Notes: generated by a model from the letters alone, not told the origin. Shown: positions 1 through 7,102, numbered from the stretch's first letter. The stretch: DNA of 25,158 bases from a bacterium (GCA_021799835.1 JAJYZQ010000001.1:1-25158); one strand, 5' to 3'. Numbers and translations: made by a program.

Positions 1-98
1 TTGACGCAAAAATGGCATTGTTTATTTATGGCCATATATAACACTATTAGTAATTATTGTTTTTGTGATAGCTGGGATCGCTGATCAGCAGATGGAGA

Positions 99-575
99 TT
101 AAAAAGGAATATCTTCCAGGTCTTCTTCCGACAGCATATCCTCTTCTTCAATGACGGGGATATCCTGTTTTGCTGCTGTGGGCTTTGCGGGAGTGTGCGG
201 TCGTCCTGTCGCACTACCACCGCCACTTTCCCTTCCGCCAGCTTCAGACCCGCGCGGACCCATCTGCATGCTTTCGGCGACGATCTCGGTCCGATAGCGC
301 TTACCGCCGCTCTGATCTTCCCAGCTGCGCGTCTGTAAGCGGCCTTCAACGAGAACCAGCTTGCCTTTTATAAGATATTGGTGGGCGATATCCGCAAGCT
401 TGCCAAAGAATACCACGCTATGAAATTCGGTTGCTTGCTGTTTGTTGCCGCTTGCGTCGTTCCAGACGCGATTCGTTGCAACACGAATAGTCGTTACACT
501 TCTCCCATCAGGCAATGCCCGATTTTCCGGATCTTGTACGACATTCCCGACGATGATCACTTTGTTAAAATTCAT
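99..575 (-). CDS. ssb: Single-stranded DNA-binding protein SSB
   Basis: 158-aa SSB that coats single-stranded DNA in replication, repair and recombination. The N-terminal ~110 residues form the OB fold (start MNFNKVIIVGNVVQDPE, then the typical ATNR and TEFHSVVFFGKLA segments). A Gly/Pro-rich linker follows, and the protein ends in an acidic tail closing with DIPF, the conserved tip through which bacterial SSBs recruit partner proteins. It lies 17 bases downstream of rpsF on the same strand, the usual rpsF-ssb order; rpsR would be expected next but is not in the window. Length and both conserved ends are normal. No clear Shine-Dalgarno sequence precedes the ATG. Confidence 0.96.
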   Translation of the reverse strand: MNFNKVIIVGNVVQDPENRALPDGRSVTTIRVATNRVWNDASGNKQQATEFHSVVFFGKLADIAHQYLIKGKLVLVEGRLQTRSWEDQSGGKRYRTEIVAESMQMGPRGSEAGGRESGGGSATGRPHTPAKPTAAKQDIPVIEEEDMLSEEDLEDIPF

Positions 576-592
576 AGGGATAACAAGTAATT

Positions 593-1204
593 CTACTTTA
601 CTCCCTGCAATATTTTATCGAGTTCTTCGTCTATTTTTTTTAGCGTTTCTTCCTTGTTTTCTGCCTCTTCTGCGGCGTTATGCTCTGCAGGTGCAGAAGG
701 ATCTTCTCCCGGCTCCGCGGTTTGGTCAGGAGCGGATGGCGCATCATCTGTGGACTTTTCTTCCGCTATAGTTTCTGCCGGCGTTGCAGGAATGTGAGTG
801 GGACGTGTAGCGTGCGGTGCTTCCGGAGCAGCGCTTGCTGGCTCCGCATTTTGGCTTGTTGCCACTGCATTGAGCGTGGATGAAGCGAACAATGGCGCTT
901 GCGCAATATCCTTGGTGTTGCGGCCAATGCCAATGCGCAAGATATTCTTGCTATTTTTCAATATGTGTACTATTTGCATAGGATCTTTTTCCGCAGTAAA
1001 GGTAACTGCACAAAAGTAACCATTGGAAAAATGCCGCACTGTGTACGGAAGTTTTTTCTTAAATGGCGCTACAGTCTGTTGTATCGTAATGCCGCGCGAT
1101 CTTACCTTATCATCAATGCTTTCCAGTTCCGCTTGTGCTTCCTGGGGCGTGAGAGTGGGCGCAAAAATAATGATTGCTTCGTAAAGATTGTCGGTCTGAT
1201 TCAT
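593..1204 (-). CDS. rpsF: 30S ribosomal protein S6 with long C-terminal tail
   Basis: 203 aa, about twice the usual S6 length. Residues ~1-100 are the S6 ferredoxin-like domain (YEAIIIFAPTLTPQEA, LPYTVRHFSNGYF, and the ILRIGIGR strand); S6 binds 16S rRNA with S18 in the small-subunit platform. From ~105 the protein is low-complexity Ala/Pro/Glu/Thr-rich sequence, and it ends in a charged helix-like segment LKKIDEELDKILQGVK. Extended S6 tails of this kind occur in Parcubacteria (from memory); the role of the tail is unknown. First gene of the rpsF-ssb pair. I see no strong Shine-Dalgarno or promoter in the 64 bases separating it from ychF. Confidence 0.93.
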   Translation of the reverse strand: MNQTDNLYEAIIIFAPTLTPQEAQAELESIDDKVRSRGITIQQTVAPFKKKLPYTVRHFSNGYFCAVTFTAEKDPMQIVHILKNSKNILRIGIGRNTKDIAQAPLFASSTLNAVATSQNAEPASAAPEAPHATRPTHIPATPAETIAEEKSTDDAPSAPDQTAEPGEDPSAPAEHNAAEEAENKEETLKKIDEELDKILQGVK

Positions 1205-1268
1205 AAAATAAAGGGTGTGGACAACTAATTTGCTTCACGCTAACACAAAACTGCTGAAATTGCAACCT

Positions 1269-2309
1269 TCATATCTTAAACTCAATCACGTCTCCGTCGG
1301 CTACAATATAATCCTTTCCGCAGGTCTGTACCCAACCGTTCTTTGCGGCTTGCGGCCATCCGCCCGCAGCGAGCAACTTATCCCAAGGCACGACCATAGC
1401 TTTAATGAACTGCTCTTGAAAATCAGAATGGATGGCTGACCCTGCAACCGGTGCAGTGCTGCCGCGAACAATGGTCCATGCGCGTGTTTCATCCTCACCG
1501 GTCGTAAAAAAAGTGATCAGGCCGAGAGATTGATATGCGCGCGTGATCAGCTCATCAACATGGGCAGCAACGCCGAGCTCTTCTTGCTCTGCGAGAGACA
1601 GATCGCTGGCGTCTAATTCATTGCGGATATTGAGATAAATGAAATCAATGCCGGGCAAGGTTATCTGCTCGCTTTCGTGCGCCACATTCAGCACATAGAG
1701 AAAAGGCTTATGCGTCAGAAGGGTAAGCGGTTGAAGCACTTCGGATTCTTCGGCAGAAAAGCCGACTGCTGAAGCGAGTACGCCATCATTTAAGGCTTTT
1801 TGCGCTTTTTCTAATGTTGCTATTTTGAAAAGCTGTTCTTTTGCCGCTCCCGCTTTGAGATCGCTTTTCGCTTTTTCAAGCGCTCGCCCGATAGTTTCCA
1901 GATCTTTCAGGACAAGCTCAGTATTGATAACCTCAATATCGCGCTGAGGGTCGGGGTTGCTCAACGTGTGAATAATGGATGGATCAGAGAATCCGCGCAC
2001 CACTTCACAAATGGCATCCACCTCACGAATGTGGGAAAGGAATTTATTGCCCAGGCCTTCGCCTGCGGCAGCGCCTTTGACAAGCCCCGCAATATCAACG
2101 AATTCTACAATAGCAGAGATAGTCTTTGCAGAATGAGAAAGAGCGGAGAGCTGCTCAAGCCGCGGATCGGCAACGCTTACCACGCCAACATTCGGATCAA
2201 TGGTGGTGAAGGGGTAGTTAGCAATATCTATTTTGGTTTTTGTAAGCGCCGAAAATAATGTTGATTTACCCACATTCGGCAGCCCCACAATGCCAACCTT
2301 CAGATTCAT
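1269..2309 (-). CDS. ychF: Redox-regulated ATPase/GTPase YchF (Obg family)
   Basis: 346 aa. YchF/OLA1 proteins are ribosome-associated P-loop NTPases that prefer ATP. Visible motifs: P-loop GLPNVGKS near the N-terminus, DIAGLVKGA (G3), and a C-terminal TGS domain (TFFTTGEDETRAWTI ... GKDYIVADGDVIEFKI). I start it at ATG 2309 (MNLKVGIVGLPNVGKS) because YchF begins almost at the P-loop; the frame stays open 111 codons further, but that part overlaps divergent ymdB and is not YchF-like. The G4 motif, normally NxxE in this family, reads NVAHE, with the Glu one position late. The protein is slightly shorter than the usual ~363 aa. Confidence 0.95.
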   Translation of the reverse strand: MNLKVGIVGLPNVGKSTLFSALTKTKIDIANYPFTTIDPNVGVVSVADPRLEQLSALSHSAKTISAIVEFVDIAGLVKGAAAGEGLGNKFLSHIREVDAICEVVRGFSDPSIIHTLSNPDPQRDIEVINTELVLKDLETIGRALEKAKSDLKAGAAKEQLFKIATLEKAQKALNDGVLASAVGFSAEESEVLQPLTLLTHKPFLYVLNVAHESEQITLPGIDFIYLNIRNELDASDLSLAEQEELGVAAHVDELITRAYQSLGLITFFTTGEDETRAWTIVRGSTAPVAGSAIHSDFQEQFIKAMVVPWDKLLAAGGWPQAAKNGWVQTCGKDYIVADGDVIEFKI

Positions 2310-2438
2310 AGGTCGTGATGAATGCTGCCCGTAATCTACTGCATATACAGGAAAATAACAAGGGGGAAATGCAGTGTGCAATGTCGCTGCAGCGAGTCCC
2401 GCTCGCATTTTGATAGGATTCTGATATGATGGAGGCAT

Positions 2439-3239
2439 ATGCGAGTCATATTTTTTGGTGATATTTTTGGCCGGCCGGGACGAGAAGCGCTTATACAAGC
2501 GCTGCCTGATATTATACGGCGCGAGCAGCCGGATTTTGTTATTGCAAATGCTGAAAATATTGCGCATGGCATGGGAGTTACTAAAAAAGCGCTCAGCGAG
2601 CTGCTCCCGTTTCCTCTGGATTGTTTCACCAGCGGCAACCATATCTTTGCGCTCAAAGAAGCGGGAGAATTGCTCAATGACGAATCATACCGCCTGCTTC
2701 GCCCGGCAAATTGGTATCCCGAAACGCCGGGGTTGGGCGTGCGGATCATAGAGAAAAAAGGGAAAAAGCTTGCGGTGATCAATCTTATGGGCCAGGTGTT
2801 TATGAAGCAGAAAGTTTTATCGCCCCTTTGGGAGCTGCGGCGGATCGTATCGGAAGTTGCGCAGGAGACCAGAAATATCCTTGTTGACTTTCACGCGGAG
2901 GCGACGAGCGAGAAGAAAGCATTTGGTATATTTGCTGATGGCGTAGTAAGCGCAGTGCTTGGCACGCACACGCACATACCTACTGCCGATGAGCAGATTC
3001 TTTCTGCAGGAACCGCATATATCAGCGATGTTGGTATGGTGGGTCCATTCGGTTCAGTGTTGGGGCTTGATGCTCGGGGCGTTATTGAAAACTATCTCAC
3101 ACAGCGCTATGCGCATTTTGAGCCGTGGAGTGGTGACCGCGTGGAGATAAACTTTGTCGTTGTAGATATTGATGAGAAAACCGGTACAGCGACAGCTATT
3201 CGCCGTGAGCGATTGATCGTTCAAAACAATGCAATATGA
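2439..3239 (+). CDS. ymdB: YmdB-family metallophosphoesterase (2',3'-cyclic nucleotide phosphodiesterase type)
   Basis: 266 aa, full length for the YmdB (TIGR00282) calcineurin-like phosphoesterases, which act on cyclic nucleotides and influence RNA turnover and development in Bacillus. Metal-binding residues are in place: D8 in GDIFGRPGR, E39/N40 in ANAEN, N67/H68 in SGNHIF, H152 in DFHAEATSE, and H177/H179 in GTHTHIPTAD. The start at 2439 is supported by a GGAGG four bases upstream of the ATG. In Firmicutes ymdB follows rny; here rny lies on the other strand just beyond the HU gene, so the neighbourhood is kept though not the operon. It ends in TGA. Confidence 0.92.
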   Translation: MRVIFFGDIFGRPGREALIQALPDIIRREQPDFVIANAENIAHGMGVTKKALSELLPFPLDCFTSGNHIFALKEAGELLNDESYRLLRPANWYPETPGLGVRIIEKKGKKLAVINLMGQVFMKQKVLSPLWELRRIVSEVAQETRNILVDFHAEATSEKKAFGIFADGVVSAVLGTHTHIPTADEQILSAGTAYISDVGMVGPFGSVLGLDARGVIENYLTQRYAHFEPWSGDRVEINFVVVDIDEKTGTATAIRRERLIVQNNAI

Positions 3240-3240
3240 C

Positions 3241-3262
3241 GCCAAGTATTGCCATGCTTGGC
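3241..3262 (+). terminator. Weak hairpin after ymdB, overlapping the HU promoter
   Basis: GCCAAG (3241-3246) pairs with CTTGGC (3257-3262) immediately after the ymdB stop codon; TTATTT follows. The stem is only 6 bp, so termination would be partial. The HU promoter overlaps it. Confidence 0.3.
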
Positions 3263-3276
3263 TTATTTGCTATACT
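3249..3276 (+). promoter_or_regulatory. Sigma-70-type promoter of the HU gene
   Basis: TTGCCA (3249-3254) and TATACT (3271-3276) are separated by 16 bases. The predicted start is near 3283, giving a leader of about 45 bases before the HU ATG at 3328. Confidence 0.55.
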
Positions 3277-3327
3277 TACCTCAGGGAAAAGGTCGAAGAC
3301 ATTTCATAACTAGTAACGGAACGGCTT

Positions 3328-3600
3328 ATGAATAAGGAACAAATGGTTGAAGCCATTGCGAAAAAAACCGGCCTTTCAAAAAAAGATGCCGCCAATGCTC
3401 TTGCCACCGTGTTGGATGTTGTGCAATCCGAACTCTCTAAGGGACACTCTGTGGTGTTCACTGGATTCGGTACGTTTGCCGTCGCCAAAAGAAAGGCGCG
3501 GGAAGGTGTTAATCCGCGCACGGGCGAGAAAATAAAAATCGCAGCGACCAAAGTGCCAAAATTTAAAGCAGGCAGAACGTTAAAGGATGCCGTAAAGTAA
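3328..3600 (+). CDS. hup: HU-family histone-like DNA-binding protein
   Basis: 90 aa, the standard length of HU/IHF subunits. It begins MNKEQMVEAIAKKTGLSKKDA, contains GFGTFAVAKRKAREGVNPRTG (beta arm including the conserved NPRTG that inserts into the minor groove), and ends in the KFKAGRTLKDAVK helix. As a homodimer it bends and compacts DNA and aids replication and recombination. It stands alone between its own promoter (3249-3276) and a strong terminator (3622-3651), so it is transcribed as a single gene. IHF is less likely since no partner gene is nearby. Confidence 0.95.
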   Translation: MNKEQMVEAIAKKTGLSKKDAANALATVLDVVQSELSKGHSVVFTGFGTFAVAKRKAREGVNPRTGEKIKIAATKVPKFKAGRTLKDAVK

Positions 3601-3621
3601 GATTTTGGCAATTTTTCTATA

Positions 3622-3651
3622 ACTAAAACCCCGCCTTGGCGGGGTTTTAGT
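3622..3651. terminator. Bidirectional intrinsic terminator between HU and rny
   Basis: A long GC-rich stem: CTAAAACCCCGCC on the left pairs with GGCGGGGTTTTAG on the right around a CTTG loop. T runs on the right arm and A runs on the left arm let it stop transcription from both convergent genes, HU (+) and rny (-). Confidence 0.85.
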
Positions 3652-3696
3652 TTGGTAGCTTGTGAATAGGTATACGAGAAACGGTACAAGGGGAAA

Positions 3697-5214
3697 TTAT
3701 CGGGCATATTCCACGATGCGGGATTCCCGAATGACATTGACCTTTATTTCTCCGGGATATTTCAGTTCTTGTTCAATGTTTTTCGCAATGTCTTTGGCGA
3801 GATTCCACATCGCAACATCAGTGATCTTTTCCGGATTGACAAATACGCGGATTTCCCGGCCAGCCTGGATAGCGTAGGTCTTTTCCACGCCATCAAAATT
3901 ATTGGCGATCTTTTCCAGATCTTGCAAGCGATGGATGTAATTTTCTACGGTGTCTTTCCGAGCGCCTGGCCGTGCAGCAGAAATAGCTTCTGCAACCTTC
4001 ACGATAACGCCGGTCAAGCTCTTCTGCTCCACTTCTTCGTGGTGGGCAACGACCGCATCAATAACCGCTTCTTCAACATTGAATTTTTCCAATATTCTGC
4101 GGCCGATATCAATGTGCGTTCCTTGGATCTCATGGTCCAATGCTTTGCCAATATCGTGAAGCAATGCGGCTTTCTTAGCAACCATAATGTCTGTGCCAAG
4201 TTCTGCGGCAATAATGCCAGCAATATGCGCTGCTTCTATGGAGTGCATCAGGACGTTTTGCCCAAAGCTCGTGCGGAATTGCAGTCGTCCGACGAGGGCG
4301 ATCAAGCGCGGGTCAAGTCCCACTACGCCAACATCAAACACCGCATTCTCGCCGACGGTTTTCATCTGTTCGTTGATCTCCTCTTCGGCTTTTTCAACGA
4401 CTTCCTCAATGCGCGCCGGCTGTATGCGCCCGTCTTTGATCAGTTTCTCAAGAGCTGTTTTAGCAATTTGACGCCGCATAGGGTCAAATGCTGAGATAAC
4501 AACGAGTTCTGGCGTATCGTCAATGATCAGTTCTACGCCAGTTGCTTTTTCAAATGCGCGAATGTTGCGTCCTTCTTTGCCGATGATCCTGCCTTTAACT
4601 TCTTCATTCGGCAGGGCAACGGAAGATGTGGTAAGTTCTGCTGCGTGAGATGCCGAATACCGCTCCATAGCAGTAACGATGAGCTCTTCCACTTTCTTTT
4701 GCAACTCATCAGCGCCGTCGCGTGAGACCTTCACGATGCGGCTAAATAGCGCATCGGAGGCATCTTTCTCGACCTTCTTCAAAAGTTCTTCCCGAGCTTC
4801 TTGAGGAGTAAGGTTGGCAACATGCGCAAGTTCTTCTTCTTTCTTTTGTTTGATTGCGCGCACTTGCTCCATGAGATCTTCCGCGTCCTGTTTTTTGGTC
4901 TCCAAATCCCGCTCTTTATCTTCTAAGTTGCGGATTTTGCGCTCCAAATCGGCCTCTTTAGATTCTAATCGCCGTTCTACGCGTTTGAGCTCAGTTCTTC
5001 TCCCCTCCTCATCCTTTCTCGCCTCATCCAAGACCTTTACCGCCTTATCTTTTGCGGATAGAATGACTTCTTTTGCTTGGTCTTTGGCATCAGCTAAGGT
5101 CTTTTCTGCCCTTGCTTCCAATGTGTTCGCTTGCTGGACGGCAAGGTAGCGTCGTAAGCCGTAACCACCTGCAATACCTATTCCTAAGCTAACCAAGATG
5201 TAAATGGTTAGCAT
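3697..5214 (-). CDS. rny: Ribonuclease Y
   Basis: 505 aa. RNase Y is the membrane-bound endoribonuclease that starts mRNA decay in many bacteria lacking RNase E. Order of parts: N-terminal membrane helix (residues ~3-20, IYILVSLGIGIAGGYGL), a long charged coiled coil (~30-190), KH RNA-binding domain (~200-265, with GRIIGKEGRNIRAFEKATG), and an HD catalytic domain with H353-D354 in LLHDIGKALDHE plus further His residues (H324; HHEEVE). Length is typical. Its promoter is visible upstream (5240-5268). Its decay partners ymdB, pnp and a NYN nuclease all lie within this window. Confidence 0.97.
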   Translation of the reverse strand: MLTIYILVSLGIGIAGGYGLRRYLAVQQANTLEARAEKTLADAKDQAKEVILSAKDKAVKVLDEARKDEEGRRTELKRVERRLESKEADLERKIRNLEDKERDLETKKQDAEDLMEQVRAIKQKKEEELAHVANLTPQEAREELLKKVEKDASDALFSRIVKVSRDGADELQKKVEELIVTAMERYSASHAAELTTSSVALPNEEVKGRIIGKEGRNIRAFEKATGVELIIDDTPELVVISAFDPMRRQIAKTALEKLIKDGRIQPARIEEVVEKAEEEINEQMKTVGENAVFDVGVVGLDPRLIALVGRLQFRTSFGQNVLMHSIEAAHIAGIIAAELGTDIMVAKKAALLHDIGKALDHEIQGTHIDIGRRILEKFNVEEAVIDAVVAHHEEVEQKSLTGVIVKVAEAISAARPGARKDTVENYIHRLQDLEKIANNFDGVEKTYAIQAGREIRVFVNPEKITDVAMWNLAKDIAKNIEQELKYPGEIKVNVIRESRIVEYAR

Positions 5215-5239
5215 ACAATGATCTTAAATGTACTAATAA

Positions 5240-5268
5240 ATTCTATTACATATATGCCGCTGTGTCAA
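5240..5268 (-). promoter_or_regulatory. Promoter of rny
   Basis: On the minus strand, TTGACA (5263-5268) and TAGAAT (5240-5245) are exactly 17 bases apart. The predicted start is near 5233, about 20 bases before the ATG at 5214. Confidence 0.7.
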
Positions 5269-5310
5269 ACGAGCCGGCAAGCGTGACAAACACATAATGC
5301 ATAGGTACCC

Positions 5311-5338
5311 TTTACAAATTTTTTGCAGAGCGTATAAT
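5311..5338 (+). promoter_or_regulatory. Strong promoter reading toward the candidate RNA and tRNA-Pro
   Basis: TTTACA (5311-5316), a 16-base spacer, then a perfect TATAAT (5333-5338). The predicted start is near 5345. It diverges from the rny promoter. No convincing protein gene follows it, so an RNA product is the simplest reading. Confidence 0.6.
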
Positions 5339-5341
5339 GAA

Positions 5342-5671
5342 AACAATTATGGTATGCTCTATGGTAAAGGTAATGAGCATGCCATGATGATCATATTGTT
5401 CTTTGCCAATGATGAATTCCCTATTGTTTTGCTTGAGGTATTTTTTGTTGCATATACGCAAAGCTCGGAAGGGCATTCTCCGCAGAGCTGTGGCATAAAG
5501 TGAGGACACCTCCAATTCAGCCCGCCGGTTCTGTTGAATACCCTTTCTTCTTATGGTGTTGCAAGTAAAAAATAGCCGCTCTTTGTTTGCTCTTAAAGAG
5601 TGGTGGACTGCGGAGCCCCTTCAAAACAATAGAGAATGCTGCATCCTCGCGTTATTTATCTTGCTTTTTTC
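5342..5671 (+). ncRNA. Candidate structured non-coding RNA of unknown class
   Basis: A stretch of about 330 bases downstream of a good promoter, rich in self-pairing. A 5' hairpin pairs 5349-5359 (ATGGTATGCTC) with 5375-5385 (GAGCATGCCAT). A long-range stem pairs GAAGGG (5468-5473) and CTCCGCAG (5478-5485) with CTGCGGAG (5608-5615) and CCCTTC (5617-5622). Inside it are GAGG-ACA-CCTC (5502-5512), a stem around 5515-5539, and a 10-bp hairpin 5575-5584/5595-5604. A run of six T (5665-5670) may mark the end, though no strong terminator stem precedes it. I could not match it to RNase P RNA, tmRNA, SRP RNA or 6S RNA; 6S-like size and a long closing stem are the nearest likeness. A 49-codon frame (5356-5505) overlaps its 5' half but does not look like a known protein. 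Confidence 0.35.
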
Positions 5672-5717
5672 ACTATTTGGCGGTACGTTGATGATGTGTT
5701 GAATGGAAATATAGTTG

Positions 5718-5791
5718 CGGGATGTAGCACAATTGGCTAGTGCGCTGGTTTTGGGTACCAGAGGTTCCGGGTTCAAGTCCCGGCATCCCGA
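5718..5791 (+). tRNA. tRNA-Pro (anticodon UGG)
   Basis: 74-base cloverleaf. The acceptor stem is CGGGATG/CATCCCG with the C1-G72 pair usual for bacterial tRNA-Pro and discriminator A. The D arm is GCAC-AATTGGCTA-GTGC. The anticodon stem CTGGT/ACCAG encloses TTTGGGT, with anticodon TGG at 5752-5754. The T arm is CCGGG-TTCAAGT-CCCGG. CCA is not encoded (ACA follows the stem), so the 3' end must be added by a nucleotidyltransferase. No other tRNA lies nearby. Confidence 0.96.
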
Positions 5792-6735
5792 CAAGCGCGG
5801 CGATAGTATGTACTTTGTGCTTTATATTTTGTTTTGCGTGTTCGGCTCAAATAGAGGTCGTTTTTCCCTTGTAGCAAAAGGTTGCTTTTGGTATGTAATA
5901 CCCTAGGTTAGCTCTTTTGATGCTCTTACGGTGAGTAAAATTTTGATAGACCCTACTGAAGCAGTATTTATGCCTTGACGGATACTGGTCTTTGAGGTTT
6001 ATTGTTTTGCTGCGCATTACGGAGTATTTAACCTGAGGCGTATACTCTGAGTGTAAGTTTGGTAGAATTTCATTTTTGTACTGAACTATACCTCAGTTTA
6101 GATAGAATGATTATGTTATATATAATACAAAAGTTCTCTAAGAACTGTTGTTTCTTGAGGAACAAAGATTGAATTAATGCTATTGATAGTGCGTAGTATA
6201 TTGAAAGTATATAGAACGCGTATAACAATGGAGAATATGATTTAATGTAGTGAAATGTTTTGAAAGAACTATCCGGTACAAATAGTTATTTGTATGTATT
6301 TCAAGATAAAAATCTTCAGTTTTACTTGTAATGCTCTAGTTTTAGGTGGATCTTCTCATCGTTTTATCTCATAATAATGAATTGTTTAATTGTTTTCTTC
6401 CCCTACCCGTTCTTGAGAGAACGGGTAGTTGCGAGAAGAACAAGGCTTTAGGACTAGAGGAGCGTATTATAAGGGTAAGTTGTGTATTATTTACAAATTT
6501 CTGTGTATGAGAAGTGAATAATGTTCATAGCTTCGTCCACTTTATATAAAATATTTGCAGTAATTCATTATTTTTAATATAATAAACTATGTTCTTTTTG
6601 AACACTATATAGTTCTATAAGAACAACAGTAATAATAAGGATCTATTTGATAATTTGTAGGTAACCTTTAGAGTGTCTGAGGCATTAAAATGGTCAAAAT
6701 TTTATATGCAAGGATAATAAATATGCCTTGCGAAC
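5792..6735. other. AT-rich intergenic stretch without recognisable genes
   Basis: No reading frame of useful length or coding character is visible in either direction. Just after the tRNA lie two small hairpins: CAAAAG-GTTG-CTTTTG (5875-5890) and GGTAT-GTA-ATACC (5890-5902). From 6130 onward there are five hairpins sharing GTTC(T)/(A)GAAC arms (listed separately). Composition is distinctly richer in A and T than the flanking genes. I find no TTATCCACA-type DnaA boxes. The stretch continues directly into the TTGTCACA array. Confidence 0.7.
6132..6624. repeat. Family of five GTTCT...AGAAC hairpins
   Basis: Five inverted repeats share the same core arms: AGTTCT-CTA-AGAACT (6132-6146); TTGTTTC-TTGA-GGAACAA (6148-6165, one G-T pair); CTACCCGTTCT-TGAG-AGAACGGGTAG (6403-6428, 11 perfect bp); TGTTC-TTTTT-GAACA (6590-6604); GTTCT-ATA-AGAAC (6612-6624). 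None has the long T run of a normal terminator. They could be sites for a dimeric DNA-binding protein or RNA hairpins. Confidence 0.6.
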
Positions 6736-7031
6736 TGTGACAATTTTCATTGTTTTGTCACACTTCCAACTGTGACAATTTGATTCATTTTGTCACAGTT
6801 CCAACTAGGACAAAACATCATAATAATATATATCAATTAACTGTGACAATTCATAAAATACAAAATGCTATTTTATGGCTTTATAGAGCTGCAAAATGAC
6901 AATTTTGTCACAGCAGATTGTCACACTTCCAACTGTGACAATTGTCACAGTTCATTTACTCATTTTGTCACAGTTCATTTGTTCTGTTTTGTCACACTTC
7001 CAACTGTGACAATTTGATTCATTTTGTCACA
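6736..7031. repeat. Array of 13 exact TTGTCACA/TGTGACAA sites upstream of dnaE
   Basis: Thirteen exact copies of the octamer TTGTCACA occur in 296 bases. Eight read on the plus strand (starting 6755, 6790, 6905, 6918, 6942, 6965, 6989, 7024) and five as TGTGACAA (6736, 6771, 6842, 6934, 7005). Most are followed by S-T-T, giving TTGTCACA(G/C)TT. Two decayed copies lie near 6807 (AGGACAAAA) and 6896 (ATGACAATT). A compound module, TTGTCACA-N8-TGTGACAA plus TT, is present three times with an identical spacer (6755-6780, 6918-6943, 6989-7014). The copies are too short, irregular in spacing and inverted to be CRISPR repeats. The array ends about 70 bases before the dnaE -35 hexamer. Confidence 0.95.
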
Positions 7032-7035
7032 GTTC
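6751..7035 (+). repeat. Exact 51-bp direct repeat within the array
   Basis: Bases 6751-6801 are repeated identically at 6985-7035. Each copy holds three TTGTCACA sites (two forward, one inverted) with the inner segment TTTGATTCATT between arms. Perfect identity over 51 bp in non-coding DNA implies recent duplication or selection on the spacing. Confidence 0.92.
6931..6952. promoter_or_regulatory. 22-bp perfect palindrome with a TGTGA-N6-TCACA core
   Basis: Two array sites meet here in the only tight arrangement, TGTGACAATTGTCACA, flanked by AAC and GTT to give a perfect 22-bp palindrome. The TGTGA-N6-TCACA core equals the CRP/FNR-superfamily consensus. No CRP-type gene is in the window, so the protein is unknown. 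Confidence 0.6.
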
Positions 7036-7102
7036 GCAGAGTACGTGCCATACGTGAGTTGTAGAGGTTTTTTCTCTCCACTAAACCGGTTTGTGGTGTG
7101 CA

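Noticed and set aside
2310..2642. N-terminal extension of the ychF frame
   Set aside because: YchF proteins begin next to the P-loop; the extension overlaps divergent ymdB and reads as non-protein-like sequence.
3769..4494. 241-codon plus-strand frame inside rny
   Set aside because: Antisense shadow of a clear RNase Y gene; no start signals and no recognisable protein.
5297..5503. Small plus-strand ORF of 68 codons (or 49 from 5356)
   Set aside because: It overlaps the promoter and the hairpins, has no ribosome site and resembles no protein; the RNA reading explains the region better.
5521..5550. RNase P RNA on the minus strand (ACAGAACCGG resembles the conserved 3' region)
   Set aside because: The required GAGGAAAGTCC-type 5' element is missing, and tRNA-Pro occupies the place where the 5' half would lie.
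5595..5620. T-box-like AGTGGTGGACTGCGG in the candidate RNA
   Set aside because: It does not match the T-box consensus well, and no synthetase or amino-acid gene follows; a tRNA gene does.
5715..5906. 63-codon frame across tRNA-Pro
   Set aside because: It is the translation of the tRNA itself (a frequent spurious annotation).
6736..7035. CRISPR-like array upstream of dnaE
   Set aside because: The repeated unit is only 8-12 bases, occurs in both orientations at irregular spacing, and there are no uniform spacers or cas genes.
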